From assembly GCA_902796005.1 (NCBI GenBank), contig CADBNF010000013.1:1-34773 (forward strand): a DNA stretch of 34,773 bases. Direction: 5' to 3'. Below, piece by piece: positions 32,936 to 34,773 of this stretch (the stretch's first letter is position 1; each line of letters opens with the position of its first letter). The notes below the pieces were generated by a model. The model made no database searches and was not told the origin of the DNA. It saw only the letters and a list, made by a program, of their open reading frames with translations. Origin of the DNA: an uncultured Lachnospiraceae bacterium. Lineage in GTDB: Bacteria; Bacillota; Clostridia; Lachnospirales; Lachnospiraceae. The translations under genes and the position numbers were made by a program.

Positions 32936-33026
32936 GAAAAGCCGTCGACGGGATTTGCCGCCTGTCCATATGTCTTTAGTATGGAAATATATTTCTGAAA
33001 CATGTCATATTTAATTCTGTATTCTA

Positions 33027-33055
33027 TCGACATATTTCTGTCCCCATGCTACACT
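33027..33055 (+). promoter_or_regulatory. Promoter of the resolvase-like/esterase pair
   Basis: TCGACA (33027-33032), 17 bases, TACACT (33050-33055) with TG one base upstream of the -10. The region before it is AT-rich with a GAAATATATTTC palindrome (32984-32995) and two copies of ATATTTCTG, one of them inside the promoter spacer, which could be operator sites. Confidence 0.65.
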
Positions 33056-33085
33056 GAAATTATCAAAACAGAAAGGTTTCGGGTC

Positions 33086-33643
33086 ATGAGAGTCGGTTAT
33101 GTAAAAAATGCCCCCGGGCAGGGTGCAGGCGCCCAGTTTGCCCTGCTGCAGGAACAGAAGGTGGAACGGATGGTCATCGATATGTCCGAGGGCAAAACCG
33201 CGGACAGCGAGGTGTTTGCGGAAATGATGGCCTCCCTGGAAAAGGACGATATCCTGGTCGTGGAATGCTTCTCCCGGCTTTCGGAAAACGTGAAGGATTT
33301 TCTCTCTCTTTTTGCCGCTCTTGCGCAAAAGGGTATTTTCCTGGTCAGCCTGCAGGAGGGTCTGGATACCGCCTCCGGAGAAGGCGCCGCCGTCGCCTCT
33401 GCCTTCCTGGCCCTGGCGAGGCTTGAACGGGATGTTCTCCTCTCCCGCCAGAAAGAGGGCATAGAAAAAGCCCGCCTTGCGGGCAAATACAAGGGCCGGA
33501 AGCCTGTACAGTTTGACGAAGCGCAGCTTGCGGCGGTCTGCAGACGGTGGCGGGCCGGCGAAATCACCGCCGTTGCCGCGATGAAGGAACTTGGTCTCAA
33601 GCCCAACACCTTCTACCGCAGGGTAAAGGAACGGGGCCTGTAA
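33086..33643 (+). CDS. Serine-recombinase-like protein lacking the catalytic serine
   Basis: A 185-residue protein with a resolvase N-terminal domain (about 1-130) and a C-terminal helix-turn-helix (about 140-185, 'ITAVAAMKELGLKPNTFYRRVKE', as in Hin/resolvase). The family start YxRVSTxxQ is here 'MRVGYVKNAPGQ', with Ala9 where the nucleophilic Ser should be. The later 'DRLSRS' element is 'FSRLSEN', losing another conserved Arg. The dimer helix 'LERDVLLSRQKEGIEKARLAGKYKGRKP' is retained. It therefore probably still binds DNA but cannot cut it, and may serve as a regulator. The start at 33086 has AAAGG; the esterase gene follows after 18 bases. Confidence 0.85.
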   Translation: MRVGYVKNAPGQGAGAQFALLQEQKVERMVIDMSEGKTADSEVFAEMMASLEKDDILVVECFSRLSENVKDFLSLFAALAQKGIFLVSLQEGLDTASGEGAAVASAFLALARLERDVLLSRQKEGIEKARLAGKYKGRKPVQFDEAQLAAVCRRWRAGEITAVAAMKELGLKPNTFYRRVKERGL

Positions 33644-33661
33644 ATAAGAAAGGAGAAACCC

Positions 33662-34477
33662 ATGAGTATACTGCAGTATAATTTCCGCTCGGTCGTCCTG
33701 AAAATGGAAACCCGGATGGTGGTCACCATCCCCTCCGTCCCCGGCGCGAAAACCGTAAAGGATGCCTATCCGGCGGGTATTCAATTCCCCACGCTTTATC
33801 TGTGCCACGGCGGCAGCGGCGACTGCATGTCCTACCTGACCAATACGAATGTGGCCCGGTACGCAGACAGCCGGATGCTGATGACAGTGTGCGTGGACCT
33901 GGAGGAAAGCTTCGGCTCGGACATGGTTTACGGCAAGAAATACTTCACGTATCTGACCGAAGAGGTTCCCGCGCTGGTACAGTGTCTCTTCCCATCTTCA
34001 CCCAGAAGGGAAGACAATTTCATCGCCGGCTTTTCCATGGGCGCCCATGCCGCCCTTAAAGCAGCCCTTCGCTGCCCGGAAAAATATGCAGCGGTCTGGG
34101 CCATGTCCGGGGCAAAGGATATGGTTAAAATGCGGAAAATGGCCCTGGAAATGGGCTTTTCGGAAGGGGATCCGGAATTCTGGGCCTTCGGCAGCCGTAT
34201 ACCGGAAGAAATGTACGGTTCGGAAAACGATCTTCTCTTCCTGGCGGAACAGCTGGCCAAATCCGGCCGCCCGCAGCCGAAAATCATCACCTCCTGCGGC
34301 ACTTTGGATTACGGCATCGACCTTTGCCGGGAAATGCACGCCCATCTGGATAAATGCGGTCTGGAAAATACCTTCTACGAAATCGAAGGCCATATCCACG
34401 ATTTCGAATATGCAGACGCCATGCTCAAGAGGGCTATTTACGAGGAGCTGCCGATTAATCCCCCGGAAATCTGTTAA
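33662..34477 (+). CDS. Putative alpha/beta-hydrolase esterase (EstA / esterase D-like)
   Basis: A 271-residue cytoplasmic hydrolase. The strand 'PTLYLCHGGSGDCMSY' carries the oxyanion-hole HGG; the nucleophile elbow is GFSMG (Ser125); the acid is probably Asp216 in 'CGTLDYG', and the base His246 in 'EGHIHDFEY', the position where relatives have a 'GHDW' motif. Relatives include S-formylglutathione hydrolase and acyl-esterases that act on short-chain or acetylated sugar esters. No signal peptide is visible. RBS AAAGGAG before ATG 33662. It shares a transcript with the resolvase-like protein, which may regulate it. Confidence 0.88.
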   Translation: MSILQYNFRSVVLKMETRMVVTIPSVPGAKTVKDAYPAGIQFPTLYLCHGGSGDCMSYLTNTNVARYADSRMLMTVCVDLEESFGSDMVYGKKYFTYLTEEVPALVQCLFPSSPRREDNFIAGFSMGAHAALKAALRCPEKYAAVWAMSGAKDMVKMRKMALEMGFSEGDPEFWAFGSRIPEEMYGSENDLLFLAEQLAKSGRPQPKIITSCGTLDYGIDLCREMHAHLDKCGLENTFYEIEGHIHDFEYADAMLKRAIYEELPINPPEIC

Positions 34478-34509
34478 TCACAGCTTTTCATCCGGATGAG
34501 AAAATAATT

Positions 34510-34535
34510 AAGGAGCGGCATTTCTGCCGCTCCTT
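34510..34535. terminator. Intrinsic terminator between convergent genes
   Basis: AAGGAGCGGCA (34510-34520), loop TTTC, TGCCGCTCCTT (34525-34535). On the minus strand it is followed by AATTATTTT; on the plus strand the T run is weak. Confidence 0.65.
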
Positions 34536-34559
34536 CAACACTTTCTGATTTTCCCGCCG

Positions 34560-34773
34560 TCAGCAGTCATACGGCATCGGCCCGATCATATCCTGCCAGG
34601 GCGAATATGACGCCTGATGCTGTGCCTCAAAGGATAGATAATCTTCTGACGGAAGATCCGCCGGAAGTGAAAGGATCCTTTCCTGCGCCGGCTCATATCC
34701 CCGATATAAGCGGGAATGAACAATGAACGCCCCCTCTGTTCCCCTGAACAAAAGCTTGCTTCCGCTGTAAGCC
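34560..34773 (-). CDS. 3' end of an unrecognised gene
   Basis: The frame is open from the window edge to a stop at 34560, giving the last 70 residues of a protein whose start lies outside. It reads 'SGSKLLFRGTEGAFIVHSRLYRGY' and ends 'SYSPWQDMIGPMPYDC'. No start codon with an RBS is seen inside the window, so a truncated 5' end is more likely than a 63-residue gene from an internal TTG. The family is not recognised. Confidence 0.6.
   Translation of the reverse strand, partial: AYSGSKLLFRGTEGAFIVHSRLYRGYEPAQERILSLPADLPSEDYLSFEAQHQASYSPWQDMIGPMPYDC

Overview
The window looks like a chromosomal segment from a strict anaerobe of the Clostridia, most like a Lachnospiraceae-type gut bacterium. It is GC-rich for a clostridium. 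The evidence is the strong AGGAGG-type ribosome binding sites, the lipoprotein-rich ABC systems, a pyrophosphate-type phosphofructokinase, a rubredoxin, a desulforedoxin-like protein and a ferredoxin-tailed aldo/keto reductase. No rRNA, tRNA, CRISPR array or transposase gene was seen.

Positions 1-2960 (minus strand) hold a metal-efflux block: a separate HMA metallochaperone-like protein, a terminator, a Zn/Cd-type P1B ATPase without its own HMA domain, and the start of a MATE exporter that runs off the window. Positions 2972-9947 (minus) hold a complete Dpp/Opp/Nik-type ABC importer: binding protein, two permeases, two ATPases, and an added sugar-type periplasmic-binding lipoprotein. A textbook cobalamin riboswitch with a consensus promoter and an intrinsic terminator sits in front of it, so cobalt, a corrinoid or a corrinoid building block is the likely cargo. 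Directly upstream is a 659-residue lipoprotein with a His-Gly / Ser-Cys pattern like clan CD cysteine peptidases.

Positions 12041-22901 (minus) are mostly housekeeping: a phosphofructokinase, histidine kinase and response regulator operon; a small membrane protein and homoserine dehydrogenase; and rsmI followed by an ABC ATPase and a giant FtsX-type permease with a glycine-heptad coiled coil.

Positions 22968-31437 start with the aldo/keto reductase. A perfect 32-bp-arm palindrome resembling REP/RAYT-associated repeats lies between it and a convergent desulforedoxin-like gene. Then comes a second Nik/Opp-type importer operon on the plus strand, bracketed by two paralogous SAM-dependent methyltransferases and tightly coupled by ATGA overlaps. 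It is the best candidate here for an undescribed uptake-plus-modification system.

Positions 31510-34773 hold a hypothetical protein, a rubredoxin operon whose first metal knuckle is CxC rather than CxxC, a resolvase-like protein lacking the catalytic serine and paired with an esterase, and the 3' end of an unknown gene. The two importers lie about 15 kb apart (promoter to promoter), and each has a stem-loop between binding protein and permease genes, which suggests binding protein is made in excess.
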